Below, piece by piece: positions 1 to 13,000 of a stretch of DNA of 64,000 nucleotides. The first letter of the stretch is position 1. Every line of letters begins with the position of its first letter. This DNA is from Armillaria gallica (taxonomy: Eukaryota; Basidiomycota; Agaricomycetes; Agaricales; Physalacriaceae), in the NCBI GenBank assembly GCA_037576215.1, contig JBANDB010000018.1, positions 558,001-622,000 of the forward strand. The letters run 5' to 3'. Below the pieces are notes generated by a model, which was not told the origin of the DNA, ran no database searches, and saw only the letters and a program-made list of their open reading frames with translations. A program made the translations under genes and the position numbers.

Positions 1-3000
1 AAATCATCTGGCCGAGTGGGCAGAAGCCATCATGAGGAATGAAATCGAGGAATTGTATAGACTCGTTCACACTTACAACTGCCAACTTGATAAAGTTCAA
101 CGCAAATTTCATGAACGGGGCGCCTCCGTACTTCAGACCAAGCGGATCATCGGCTGTACTACGACTGCTGCGGCAAAGTATGGTGTTGATATACAAGCGG
201 CTTCACCCAACGTTATTTTGGTGGAGGAAGCTGGCGAGATACTGGAAAGCCACATCATCACGGCTCTCGGGGCTACAGCAAAACAGCTCATTCTAATTGG
301 TGATCACTCAGCACCGCATGCGCCCTGAGATATCTAACCTCATTCGTCGTTTGACATACCCCGATCTTCTCGACGCATCCACGACTCAAAATCGACCTCA
401 CCTTCGTGGCATCCAAGATGATATCATTTTCATCAACCACAGTTATCCCGAGGACAATAATCTGCACATTGCTGACGGTCGCGATTTAGGCTCTAAAACA
501 TCCAAGCAGAATACGTACGAGGCACGAACGGTTCTGAAGATTGTTAAGTATTTGGCACAGCAAGGATACAGGACCGACGAGATGGTCGTCTTGACACCTT
601 ACTTAGGGCAACTGAACATGCTTCAGTGTGAACTCAGAGAGGATGCCGATCCCGTGCTCAATGATCTCGATTCGCACGACCTTATTCGTGCGGGCCTTCT
701 CACTCCGGATGCGGCCAAGTTAACGAAACGGCCTCTTCGTCTGGCTACGATCGGTAAGTTTCGAATATTCAAGAACTCCTTGTCTGATCATTCATAGATA
801 ACTATCAGGGCGAGGAGTGTGACATTGTCATTGTATCTCTCACTCGCAGCAACCCCAACAACGATATCGGGTTCATGTTTGCGCCGGAGCGTTTAAATGT
901 TTTACTCTCTCGTGCCAGGAATGCTCTTATCATGATAGGCAACTCCGACACATTTACCAATTCGAAGAAGGGGGGGAAACTGTGGAAGCAGCTCTTTGAT
1001 CTATTGAAAGGACAAAAGCACATATACGATGGCCTACCAGTTAGATGTGAGCGACATCCCGATCGAACAGCGCTTTTAAGCACCCAACTTCAGTTTGAGA
1101 CGCTCTGCCCCGACGGGGGTTGCTCGGAACCATGGTAAATTCCATTTGTCAGTTTCTTTTTACCTTCTCATTTTTATTTGTAGTGGCGCCAAACTACAAT
1201 GCGGAAAACATGTATGTCCGTTGAAATGCCATGAACTCTACGATCATTCCAAGATGGCCTGCCACGTGATCATTCCTGCTCGCTGTCCTAAAGGCCATGA
1301 CCAATCCTACAAGTGTACCCAAGGTCCTGCACTTGGCCAGTGTAAAAAATGCGAGGGAGACGCCAAAGCAGCAGAGGCGAAGCGACAGAAAGATATCGAG
1401 CGGCAAAAGAAACAGGACGAGGAGGAAGCAGAACACCTTCGTCAGATCAAGGAGTTCAAGGAAAAAGTTGCTGAGCAGCATCAATTGCTGCGTGATACAC
1501 AGATCAAAGAGGCGAGGAAGAACGAAATTCGGCAGAAGATGAAGGACTTACAGGATGCAGCTGAGCTCGTGCGAAATGCTGCTTCGAGGCCTCCAAACAC
1601 AACACCTTCGGACAGCGCGCCGGGACCTAGTGTTGTCTCTGCGACAGATAAGTCGACCACGACGCCTTTGGCGTCCAGTTCATCAACCCCGGCCAAGGGT
1701 ACAAGTGACTCATTCCGTCAAAGTAAAGGCTCGGAGAAAGCCGCTCGACCCGTTACTAGTTCTAAACACCGGCATGGGGTTGCGACATTGAATCTTTCAG
1801 TTAGCGGTCAATCCAACGCTGAGGTGGACTGGCAGTACCAGAAAGCCTATGAAGGTGCCAGCAATCAAGCCATCGATGCTATCATGGAAATGGTTGGCTT
1901 GGAAGCGGTGAAGAAGCAAATTCTTAGCATCAAAGCCAAAATCGATGTTTCCAAGCGTCAGAACACCGACATGTCCAAGGAAAGATTCAATATCGTCCTT
2001 CTTGGGAACCCTGGTACTGGTGCGTTTCTATCGACTTCTTTGTTTTACTTTCAGAATGTTGACAACGCACACAGGAAAGACAACGGTAGCGCGACATTAC
2101 GTGAAATTCCTGGATTCACTTCAGGTCCTACCCGGACGAGCATTCGAAGAGACCACGGGATCGCGTTTGGCCAATGACGGTGTCCAAGGCGCGAAGAAAC
2201 TCATTGAAGGTGTTATCAATGCTGGCGGCGGTGCTATCTTTGTTGATGAGGCTTATCAACTCACCGGCGAACACAATTTCCAAGGGTCTCAAGTGCTAGA
2301 CTTCCTTCTAGCAGAGATGGAGAACAATGTCGGTCGCATTGTATTCATTCTAGCAGGATACAACAAGCAGATGGAGAAAATTTTCGAGCACAATCCGGGT
2401 CTACCGAGTCGGGTCCCATATCGTTTACAGTTCGAGGATTATAAGGATGAAGAGCTGCTGTTGATGCTGGAGAAGACTTTGCATAAGAGGTACGCGGGGC
2501 GGCTCAAGTTCGAGGACGGAGTACGTGGCCTCTACGGGCGTATTGCCGTTAGGAGGCTGGGCAGAGGCAGGGGAAAGGAAGGATTCGGAAATGCTCGGGC
2601 ACTCGAAAACACGCTTTCAAGGATCACCGAGCGTCAAGCTGAACGAGTGCAAAGGGAAAGGAGAGCTGGTCACCGACCGGATGGTCTTTTGTTCTTGAAA
2701 GAGGATATGATCGGGCCTAACCTTTCTGAGGCCATTATCCACAGCGAGAGCTGGACGAAGTTACAAGAGCTCACTGGTCTTGCTAAGGTCAAAGAATCTA
2801 TTCGAGTCCTGTACGACACCATCCAACTCAACTATCAACGGGAGCTACAGGAACAAGAACCTATGCAATCGCCGCTCAACCGTGTTTTCCTCGGTTCGCC
2901 TGGAACGGGAAAAACAACCGTGGCGAAGCTATATGGGAAAATTCTCGCTGATCTGGGGCTTCTTAGCAACGGAGAAGGTAGCGTGTGTCTATATGTTGCC

Positions 3001-5354
3001 TCATTTAACCTTAACGTTTTTGGTCCAGTGGTTGTCAAAAATCCTGCCGATTTTGTGGGGAGTGCACTAGGTGAATCCGAGAAGAATACCAAGGCAATAC
3101 TTGCAACAACCGTTGGTAAGGTCTTGATAATCGATGAGGTGTGTGTTCTTTCTGCCTCTAGATTTCGTTGCCAACGGAATGCTTTGTAAATAGGCTTACG
3201 GGCTTTATGGCGGCGGCACCACGGGGCAACAGAGGGACCCCTATAAGACTGCCGTCATTGACACCATCGTTGCTGAGGTTCAAAGCACTCCCGGAGAGGA
3301 CAGATGTGTTCTTTTACTAGGTTATAAGCAACAAATCGTTGAGATGTTCCAAGTAGGTCGCTGTAACATTTTCTCCTCGTGTTTGCTCACAGTGCGGGAT
3401 TTCAGAATGTCAATCCTGGTATATACAGTACTTCTTTTAATCAGTTGTGAAGTTGAATCTCCCTTTTCAGGCCTGAGCCGTCGCTTTGCTATCGAGGACG
3501 CATTCTACTTTGATGATTTCTCTACAGATGAACTGCGGCAAATCTTGGATTTTAAACTCAAAGATCAGGATCTCCAAGCGACCGAAGAAGCGAAGAAGGT
3601 CGCGTTAGAAGTCCTCAACCGTGCGAGTAAGCGGTCCCCTCTACAACTACTTCTCCGCCGTCATGTCTAATAAATTCTCAACTTAGAAATTCGACCGAAC
3701 TTTGGCAACGCTGGAGAGGTTGAAAACCTGTTGAGCAAGGCCAAAATGAATTATATATCTCGCACTCGAGGTGCACAGCCCTCTGTTGTTGACACGATAT
3801 TCCAGCCGGCGGATTTCGATCCTGACTTTGATCGAGGAAGCCATGCAGATCATAATCTCGATGAGCTCTTCAAGGACGTTGTTGGTTGCCATGGCATCGT
3901 TAGCAAACTGCGCAAATACCAGAAGACTGCATCGGCGGGTCGCCGTAAGGGCCATGATGTCCGTGATCTAATTCCGACCAGCTTTGTGTTCAAGGGGCCA
4001 CCAGGTGTGTTAGGTTATGATATCCATTGAGTCTGGATGCTTATTCTGTACACGAGGCACCGGAAAGACGACGACCGCTCGAAAGATGGGACAGGTTTAT
4101 TTCGACATGGGCTTCTTGAGCCGTCCAGACGTTATAGAGTGTTCTGCCTCAGATATCATAGCTCAGTACGTCGGTCAGACGGGACCTCTGGTGCGAAAGA
4201 TGTTTGACAAAGCCCTTGGACAAGTTCTGTTCATCGACGAGGCTTATCGCTTGAAGGAAGGCGTATTTGCGAAGGAGGCCATCGATGAAATCGTTGATCT
4301 CCTTCGAATCAAAGGAAAAATTGTTGTGATCCTCGCAGGCTATGACGAGGATATCAACCAGCTCTTATTCGTCAACCGAGGATTATCTAGTCGATTCCCT
4401 GAAGAAATCGTCTTCCAGAATCTACGGCCGGAGGAGTGTCTCGCAATCCTGAGCAAGCAGCTGAAGAAGAAGGACGTCGTATTGCCAGGGTTAGATGACA
4501 AGACGAGCGGACCTTTTGTACAGCTGGCTGAGATATTTGAAGCGTGGTCCCGGCTACCATCGTGGGGGAATGCTCGTGATGTCATCACGGTTTCGCAGGA
4601 GATGATCAGTCTTGCGCTTCGGCATTCCTCGGATGATGAAAATACGGATCTGCTTCTAGATCCTGCCTATGCTGTGACATGCTTGCAGGAGATGTTTACG
4701 GGGCGTCAAGACAGAAGCTCCAATCTCCCAAGCCCTTCCGCACCATTTCCATTTGGGGCCACTCCGCCAGTGCAAGTTCGTGATCCCGGGACTGTGTCTA
4801 CACCGCGCATGAGGACCAAGACTGTGACGAAAGCGAAGCCTGCCAAACCTAACCCGGCTCTGTTCAAAAACGCTGGTCGGGAAGGTGTTGATGCTCGGAA
4901 TCCGGGCGTCTTGGACGCGGTACGGAATCAGCTTCAAATGTATAAAGCGGCCGAAATCGAGGCGGCGAAACGATTAGAGGAGGATATCCGTAAGGCAGAA
5001 GTGGTGAAGGCGGAGGCAGCCAGAAAGGAAGCTGAGGAGCAGGAACGTGCTTTCCGGCTCAAATTGGCCGCTGCTCGTGAGAGAGACTTTCTCAAACAGC
5101 AGGAGCTCAAGCGTCAACGCGAAGCGCAGCGGCTAAAAGAGCTGAAGGCTAAAGAAGAGTGGGAGCGTCATGAAGCTGAACTGCGGGCACGAAGGGAAGC
5201 AGAAGAGAAAGCTAGAAAGGAAGACCAGATGGCGCAGGCAAAGTTGAGGCAGATGGGAGTATGCGTTGCTGGATACCGTTGGATTAAGCAGGGCGGCGGT
5301 TATCGTTGTGCCGGAGGCCTTCATTTCGTCTCCAATGACGAGCTAGGATTATAA
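1..5354 (+). pseudogene. ZNFX1-like helicase / triple AAA+ fusion, copy 1 (5' cut by window edge, frame broken)
   Basis: This is the 3' two thirds of the same gene as the copies at 10039 and 21281. By alignment the pieces are 1-307, 308-753, 798-1134, 1184-2019, 2075-2977, 3029-3138, 3194-3352, 3406-3418, 3471-3626, 3687-4004 and 4057-5354. Visible motifs are helicase motif II VEEAGEIL, motif IV QHRMRPEI, motif VI NVLLSRARNALIMIGN, the NFX1-type Cys/His cluster, and three P-loops (GNPGTGKTT, GSPGTGKTT, GPPGTGKTT). At 307/308 it lacks 172 bp present in copy 2 (12440-12611): the intron and 125 coding bases, including the QLRPKV motif. The remaining frames do not join, so a full product is not expected. 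The third AAA+ also lacks three residues (TQD, near 4305). All downstream exons keep the lengths of copy 3 and remain open, so decay is recent, or a truncated AAA+ product could still be made, or the deletion is an assembly error. Confidence 0.85.
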
Positions 5355-7376
5355 CTACGTAGAAGCTTAGTAGACGGGATCGCCGTTCTTGGGTTGTGTG
5401 AAGTACTAAATAGAATGTCACATGTGTACTGTTAAGCATGAAGTGGTGGGTCATCGCGGCGCGTGGCAGGTCCGAGTCCTGTGTGAAGGGGGAAGGTCTA
5501 GCAGATCACAAAGCAAATGCAGTGATACTCAATACACGGACAGCTGAGAAGCCATTCTTCTGACTTCAACAGCCACACCCCTTCTTTCGTATGACACTTT
5601 CGAAATCAATAATGCAGATTCAACGTCAGTAGAGGACAGGTACTGTGGCAAGCGTCGAACGTGCCTATCGAGGATTCCGATTGTAGCATGGTAGCGCCGG
5701 ACAGGAAACCGACGACTGGGTTGCAGTATCGGTAGGTGATTCTTTGGGTTTCCATATAGCAATGACTGGATGAAGGCGTGTTCGCACACCTATCCTGGGA
5801 AGGCGATTACTACATCCCACGGTACGTTTCAATCACAAATATCTTCAGCTATTCACATAGCAGGGATGAGTTGCGACTTGTGAAGACCTAAAGAGAACCA
5901 ACGATGTCAGCATGATAAGGATGGCAGGAAGTCCTGGAGAAGCGAGTCAGCATAAAGAAGTACATAAGGGATATACCTAGCGCACTACCAACCGCATTCA
6001 AGGATCGCTAGACACACACTATTGGTATCTATATATCATCAGAATGAACATTCTTTGGCAAGAGATGGCCTCTAAGCGAAGCTTGTGCATCAAAGAAAAT
6101 CATCGTCGTAAACGCCTTCAACACCAACACACCAACACCTTGGGGTAGCGGTGTCAGGGGCAGCAGCCAAACCGGACGGAGTGGCCCAAATATAATTTCC
6201 ATGAATCGTTGAACATAGGGCGAGAGTGGGGCACTGATGTATGAAATAAATTCGTGTGTGCCGTCGGTATTGCGATAATCCTTAAGATCCCGTTCATTGC
6301 GAAATTCGTACATTGTAAACATGGATAGTATCAAATACCTGAGGAGGTGTCAGTGTGGTGAGCGACACAAAGGCCTATAAAACATACGTACATAGTGGGC
6401 TACCTACAAATTACAAGGCCACTGTATCGAACAGGCCGGTGCTGAGAGCGGCAGTGGCTATAGATGAGCTAGAAACGAGATGTGTGTGTATTGTCAAGGC
6501 AGTCCATAAGGTGCGTACGTACCTGAACCTGGACGTAACACGGAAGACCACCGAAGCGACTTGAGGGAACCCCCATGCCATTCCATGTTTGAAGTTAGAC
6601 GAGTGTGTCTCTGCAAGTCCTGCCTCAGGGATTTCTATACATGGACAAGTGACGGGGTGGATACAGCTTCGACGAGTGAAATGGGACTGGCCAGCCAGTC
6701 CATCCATACAGCATTTCAGGCTAGGTGCAGGACAAATGATGCGAACGAGTTAAGGCAAGGATAGTGGTAGCGGCTACGAGCACCAGCTCAGGCTGTCGAT
6801 GATGTCCTGGAAATGATTTGATGAAGCGCTGCTGGAGAGACCTATTTGTTTATCCAATAAAGGCGAACGAACTTGTGTAAGAAAAACGTTCCAATACCTG
6901 GATAACACTCAGATATTAGCACTTCGTCTGGTATGCTTCAATAAGCCCTAATACACCATTCCCCAAAATTTCCAGGACGTAATAGACATTTGTGGCGCGT
7001 GCGTTAACGAGGAGTCGAATGAGCCAGAACCTCGCTTTGTCGTAGGAGAGATCTCAGGCTAGAAAGCCTTCTCGCCATGTAGCCCAGCCTTGTCAAGTAC
7101 AGAATCCCTTCGTATTAGGACAGAGATTCGCCATGGAAACCGCAATGTCAAACATTCGTTGTCAAAGGGAAAGACATGCCTTTGGTTTTTGGTTTGTTCC
7201 TGCGGCCGAATGAACCCTCGCTCAATCGCTCCGGTCCGTGAAACCGCAGAGTGATCGAGTGGCTGTGCCACTTCTTTTCTGCTTCTTTCCCCCACCATAC
7301 GCTCATCGCATAGTTTCCTGTCCGCCTCCCTTGCCCATTTCAATGGGCCCAAGGTATATTTTATTCACTTATCATG
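5355..7376. other. Intergenic DNA after copy 1; no gene recognised
   Basis: The first ~90 bp match the 3' flanks of copies 2 and 3, closer to copy 3, and then homology stops abruptly near 5445. The rest has only short open frames. Minus-strand frames at 6029-6334 and 6411-6707 are hydrophobic in part and might be remains of a membrane-protein gene, but I could not join them convincingly or recognise a family. Confidence 0.5.
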
Positions 7377-8170
7377 TCATTTAATACAATCTTTATAGAT
7401 ACTTTTGACGCATCGGTGGCCCCCAAACAGCCGGATACCATGCATACTGGCCGCGCGTAAGCCCTCACACGAGTCCATCCCGGACGACGAGGAACGTTGC
7501 CATTGATTACGATGCCCACCAATGCCTGCTGCAACCATGATGCCCAATTCCATTCCTATTAAGACCCACCCCAGCATCCCCACATCGAGATCGGGGGCAA
7601 TCTGCGTCGACCCCAGCTTGCAAATGCATTGACGACACTAGGTCCAACCTGAAAAACAACATCGACCGCCATCTGCAGCCAGGAAAGCGACGCGCACCCG
7701 ACGATGACGACGACGGTCACGATGGCGACAGCGACAGCGTGAGGGGTGGGGAGGCTTCGAGCATGAAGCAGAGTCTTACAAAGTCATAGCCGAGGGATGG
7801 AGTGGAAGGTGAGGGTGTGCCGGAGAGGTGCAGAAGGGCGGATGGGTGCAAGCGAGGTCGGGATGCGGACGGCGGGCGACGCCGACAACATGCACGCCTT
7901 TTTAGGCATTATGTTGTGATGAGTGTGCCAAAATTCATGGCCACGCGACCACGGGTACCCCCACCACTATCCGCCGCTTGGCGTCATCACCGTTGCGCGC
8001 CTACTCCCTGTCCCGACATACACGTTCTCCTACATTTCTCACCCTTTTTGGCAGTGCAATAATTCCCACGTTCTCACAGTCCCTGTTTTCACCCATACCT
8101 GATAGCGATGACCACCGTCGACGCCTGCAGCCCGCCGTGCCCGCCCACCGGCACATATTTTATTGTTGAT
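7377..8170 (-). repeat. Decayed copy of a dispersed repeat (related to 34680-35880)
   Basis: Read on the minus strand, this segment shares its order of blocks with 35200-35790 on the plus strand. Examples are GGCAGGCAT-like then ATTGGTGG, a CGTTC-TCGTC block, GAGGGCTTA, and an end near AAAAGTATCTA. Both copies are G/C-rich islands with TCGTCGTC-type runs. No transposase frame is visible, so this is a non-autonomous or badly decayed mobile repeat of unknown class. The boundaries are approximate. Confidence 0.5.
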
Positions 8171-8314
8171 TATATACATTCAAATACTACATGTATCTAC
8201 TTATTAATATTAACAGGATACATGAAAAAAAGTGATCAGAGATGACCCACAGGGTCCTATCATCGGTTGCGACGTGAAAGACAGGCTGACAGCCCTACTA
8301 TATATTGGAGAAAT

Positions 8315-8365
8315 TCACACCAAAAAAAGTAAAATTTCAGCCAAATTTCACTTTTTTTGGTGTGA
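8315..8365. repeat. Near-perfect 23-bp inverted repeat with a 5-base loop
   Basis: Left arm 8315-8337 and right arm 8343-8365 pair with a single mismatch around the loop CAGCC. The arms start TCACACC and contain a run of seven A (left) or T (right). It could form a strong hairpin in RNA or DNA; alternatively it is the palindromic remnant of a small element or a terminator-like signal. It lies about 1.7 kb before copy 2. Confidence 0.85.
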
Positions 8366-9899
8366 TTGTACTTACGGTTGCCCAAGTAATTAAGGACCGA
8401 AAGGTCAAATCAAGCAGGTTAAATGCATACTGAGCATCGTCGAAGACTTTAGAAGATTCGTAGTATTAGAACCTGCTTCCGCTGAGGGATCGTAGGAACC
8501 GTGAGAACATACTAGTTCCCGTTCAAGCTCTTGACCCTAACCCTAGGCCTGCACCAAGTCCTTCGTGTTTCAGTGACACCACAACGACGGACCACCGCCC
8601 CCCCCCCCCCCCCAAAAAAAAAAAAAAAAGACTCCCCGCCGTCACGACTCTTGATCATCGTCCTTATAATTGTCTCTCGTTAAACGACGAGTTCCAACAC
8701 GCGGAAGAGACAAGTATCAGACCCGTGACTAGAAGAGGTATTAGCTCTCAGAGGTTCGCATGCATGTGATTCAAAGTGGACTAATACATCTCGATAGGCT
8801 TGGAAATAGTGATTCAGTCGCTCACAGCGGCCGTCTTGAGCTCCGAGTCAAGCGTACGACATGAACGATTCACTACTAGTCCAGCGTTGCACCCTAACTG
8901 CGTCGGGAGCGGCTCGACACAGACTCGGCTTTGAAGAGGAAAACTTCCCTCGGATTGTATGCAAGACCTGCTCATGCTTTAGACACTCGAATGCACGTTT
9001 TGATATGAAGCGCTTAATTGATGGCAAGGATCTGATAACCCAGAGGCAACAGCGCGTGTCTAGCAAATGCTACGAGAGTGTGGAACGTTTTCGCTGTGAA
9101 GATTTGGCCGAAGTAATCGTTACAGCTTCTATCAATGTTTGTCTTTCTAACGAGCATGCTACAGGTCTTCTTTGGATCCGGAACCGAACTCACTCACTCC
9201 CAAAAATGTCGATTCGTGCTCGTTCTTTCTGGGCTGCGTGATTTGGCGGCATAAAGACCCTTGCAAAGACGGTATGTATTTCTTTCTGGCTTTGTCTTCA
9301 TGTTTACGCCCATCTTTGCACTGTGAACCCTATGGAAATACCCAGCCATGTTCGTTGGCGAGGTCGCGTATTTCCATAGGTAAATTTGGTGTAAATTTGT
9401 ATGTAAACATAAGTACAAAGGGAGAAAAGAAGACATGCGGTGTTATGAGAGGGATTTTGATGCCAACCAAATACGGTGAAAAGTCCTAGCAGTCTTTGTG
9501 ATGGTATGGTAAGCGGGCTTTCTACACGCCAGAAGGCATCAAGGTATATCAGCCCATGAAATAATCTTCAAGGGATGGTGGCCACCGCGCGATTGTCGTA
9601 TGATACCGACAGATCGGTTATTCGGTCCATGCAATTACCGCTATCACCCTGGACGCGACACCCCACCCCGGCGATGGCATCAGGCGGCGCCGGCGCCGTC
9701 CCCTTACCTCAAGGCCGCGCATCGTGAAAATTCGCCGTCTTTCAATATAAACGCACTGGAGTCGCGCTCCCTCTTAACAGACAGTTTTAGAAAGGATGTC
9801 GATGGTAAATCGATGACTGGCATCTTGCAGGTCGTTATCCAAGTAAATTCTCTCCTTTGCCCTGGATGTCACTTTCTGACCCTTCCTGTTCATATAGTT
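8366..9899. other. Intergenic DNA before copy 2; partly homologous to the DNA before copy 3
   Basis: Stretches around 8880-8970 and 9840-9960 resemble 20220-20300 and 21020-21120, so the tandem unit includes at least part of this upstream DNA. A frame at 8861-9241 (126 codons) spans the shared part but is not kept open in the counterpart before copy 3, so I do not call a gene. Confidence 0.5.
8598..8629. repeat. Homopolymer junction: 16 C followed by 16 A
   Basis: A run of 16 C (8598-8613) abuts a run of 16 A (8614-8629). The A run resembles the tail left by a retroposed sequence; the adjacent C run is unusual. Lengths of such runs are unreliable in assemblies. Confidence 0.9.
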
Positions 9900-10038
9900 A
9901 AGATCACGGTGTTCCGGGGCGCCTATTCGAAGCTTGACAAGGTTTGGTTACAGCACAGGCGGCGCTTCGGCTTGATTCGAGGATAAGGCTGTTGGTGTTG
10001 CCACGCGTACACTCAACTCGTCTTCGTCTGTCACCATC
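9900..10038 (+). promoter_or_regulatory. Conserved upstream region of copy 2
   Basis: The stretch before the start codon keeps recognisable blocks with the region before copy 3 (21100-21280): a GCCTATTCGAA block, then GCTTGACAAG, TTACAGCAC and GCGCTTCGGC in the same order, then CATC before the ATG. Conservation within otherwise diverged intergenic DNA suggests promoter or 5' UTR function, but shared descent of the tandem unit explains it equally well. No clear TATA box was found close to the start. Confidence 0.4.
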
Positions 10039-13000
10039 ATGTCGAACGGTGGTGCCCGCGTAGCAAGGCTCAGTATATTCTTCGATAAGGTCCTGCGAGG
10101 GAAGCAGACCTTAACAACTTCATCACAAAACTCCCAATTTCTCGAGGCTCTATGCCTTCAGCCGGACCCGGCTGCTTGTATCGATAAGATCATTGCCAAC
10201 AAGGAAGGGCTCGCATCTCTACGAGTTGCTTTTAGGTCCGACCTTTCCCCACCCTTCTTGAACGGTCGTGCGACAGATGCTCTGCTTTACTTGCAAGCGC
10301 CTGAAATCAAGACGATTAGCAGTGGCAAGTTCCTGACGAAGGTGTTGCAGGCTATTGTTGATCCCCCAATCTTCTGGAATGCGTTCGTGGAGGCGTTCAA
10401 AGCGAAGGAGCTATCGGAGAAGGGGCAGAAGTGCTTTGTATGGCTCTTACTACAGCTTATTCTCATCCCAAGTGACGTCGTCTCACCTTACATACCTCTC
10501 GCCGAGGAACTGCTACCCCTCTTCCTTACCTCCCCTCATCTAGAGGTACGCAAAATCGGTCAAACAGTCAAAAACTCCATTTCCGTTGCATCTACCTCTC
10601 CCGTCGCCATTGCCAAGGACGATATTCGTCCCGGTGGCAGACACGACAACGACTTCCCTGACTTTCGCGAGATCGCGATCCTTCCCACGGCTGATGAGCT
10701 CGCTTCCAGGGAAGCATCTTTTCTTCGTCCCAGCTCGGCTCTCGATGATCCTAGCACAGAGGAGCATCGGGAAGCTTTGTACCTGGACAACCAGTTCAGG
10801 CTGATGAGGGAAGACATGATTTACGAGATGCGGGAGGAGCTTCAGATCGCGTTGGGGAAACAGAAAGGAAGGAAACACCGTGGTATGGTCGTGGACGGCA
10901 TGAAAATGATAGGTGTCAATTTGGGCGACGACTGTCGACGTAGCAAATGGGCGATCGTTTTCCAGTGCTTGGCCGATTTTCCACAGCTTCAAAAGATCAA
11001 AGACGTGGCGAAGCGAAAGACATACCTTCAGAAGGATAACAACAAGCTACTGAAACACCAATCGTTGACCACTCTTCTCCTCGACGGGGAAGTCTCGGCC
11101 TTTCCATCAGTGCGTCGAGATGAAGGCCTGTTGGCAAAGAATCCCCCGGAAATTGTCCTAGAGTTTGAAGGAGAGACAGCGATCCGGAATTTCTTGTTGA
11201 AGATCAAGTCAGCGAAGCGCATTAAACTCATTCAAATTGATGTTGCTGTGTTCTCGTATGAACCGATCTTGAATACCTTGAAGCGGATGAAGGTACTTCC
11301 TCTCGCTCAGGAATTGCTGTTCTGGAAACCTGGGAGTGAGCTGTCTCAGCCATCACAACCTTCTTCCCTACAATCGGCCATACGGTCATTCGAGTATAAC
11401 CCGGGCCAAGACCTTCAGACTGTGTTGTCTCTGGGCAAAAAGATCATACTGGATAAGGCCCAGGCTATGTCGCTGTTGTCAGGTTTGAAACAGAACGTAT
11501 CCATCATTCAGGGTCCTCCAGGTACGTATAGTACTTTCAAGAAGCGGTTTAGATTCATTGACATAATGGCTAGGTACGGGCAAGTCGTTTATAGGCGCCC
11601 TCTTGGCCAAATTTATCCACGACTTCTCGGAACAGAAGATTCTTGTGGTCTGCTACACCAACCACGCCCTAGATCAATTTCTAGAAGACCTTCTCGATAT
11701 CGGTATTCCAGTCGAACATATGGTTCGCCTAGGCGGCAAGTTTACTGCTCGGACAGAACCTATGGTCCTCCATAAGCAGCCACGCACCTTTCGTTTTGGT
11801 CGCGGTGATAATACCATCATAAACGAACTCAAGGCTGATATTGCCGTCCGAGCGGCTAGCTTGCCGGAGTCATTCAAGAGATACCTCCAATCGTCCATTC
11901 GAAACGATGCTCTATTGGCTTACCTGGAGTTTGAAGAAACAGACTTCTTTGATGCTTTTCAAGTTCCTCTTTCCGAAGACGGTATGAGCACTGTAGGCGG
12001 AAAAGGACGAAAGGTGGACGAGTTCTACCTGTTAGATCGCTGGAGGAGTGGCCAAAACGCAGGTATTTTTATGGATGTGGAGAACGTTAAGGCCGCTAGA
12101 GAGATCTGGAACATGTCGCCAGAGACACGTCGAGGTCATCAGGCCAATTGGGAAGAAGCCATCAGGAAGGATGAGATCGAGGACTTGTATCGACTCGCTC
12201 ACACTTATAACAGCGTACTCGATGAATTGGATCGCAAATTCAGTGAACGGAACACCTTTGTGCTCCAGAGCAAGCGAATCATCGGTTGCACGACAACCGC
12301 CGCAGCGAAGTATGGCGTTGATATCCAATCAGCAGCCCCCGACGTTGTGTTGGTGGAAGAAGCAGGCGAGATATTGGAAAGTCACGTCATTACCGCCCTC
12401 GGGAATGCCGCAAAGCAGCTTATCCTAATCGGTGATCACAAGTAAGTGTAGTCTAGTGTTCTGGAAGCAATTCTGACGTAGTTCATAGGCAACTCCGTCC
12501 CAAGGTTAACAATTACAAGCTCACCGTCGAAAAGGGCGAGGGATATGACCTCAACAGGTCTTTGTTCGAGCGACTCGTTCTCAGAGGCTACCCTCATCAC
12601 ACCCTTGTCGCTCAACACCGCATGCGTCCTGAAATATCTGCCCTCATTCGCCATTTGACTTATCCCGATCTTCTCGATGCATCGAAGACCCAGGATCGAC
12701 CTCACCTTCTCGGGATCCAGGATGACGTCGTTTTCATCAACCACAGTTATCCTGAGGACAACAACCCGCAGATCGCTGACCGTCACGACTTGGGTTCTAA
12801 ATCGTCGAAGCAGAATACGTACGAGGCAAGAATGGTTCTGAAGATCGTCAAGTATCTAGCGCAGCAAGGATACGGAACCGACAAGATGGTCGTGTTAACG
12901 CCTTATCTGGGGCAACTACAGAAGCTTCGGAGTGAACTCAGAGAGGATACAGATCCCGTGCTCAACGATCTCGATTCCTACGACCTCATCCGTGCTGGCC

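Noticed and set aside
1194..1484. Long open frames antisense to the helicase genes (also 3683-3955, 10540-10992, 21778-22188, 24866-25258)
   Set aside because: Mirror frames of highly coding, charged or repetitive sense exons; they recur in each copy at the same place only because the sense sequence is conserved.
5529..6707. Series of minus-strand frames with hydrophobic stretches, considered as a seven-helix membrane protein gene
   Set aside because: No set of GT-AG introns joined them into one frame with a recognisable pattern.
8531..8546. CCCTAACCCTA, resembling a telomere repeat
   Set aside because: Only about two units; no longer array on either side, so not an internal telomere.
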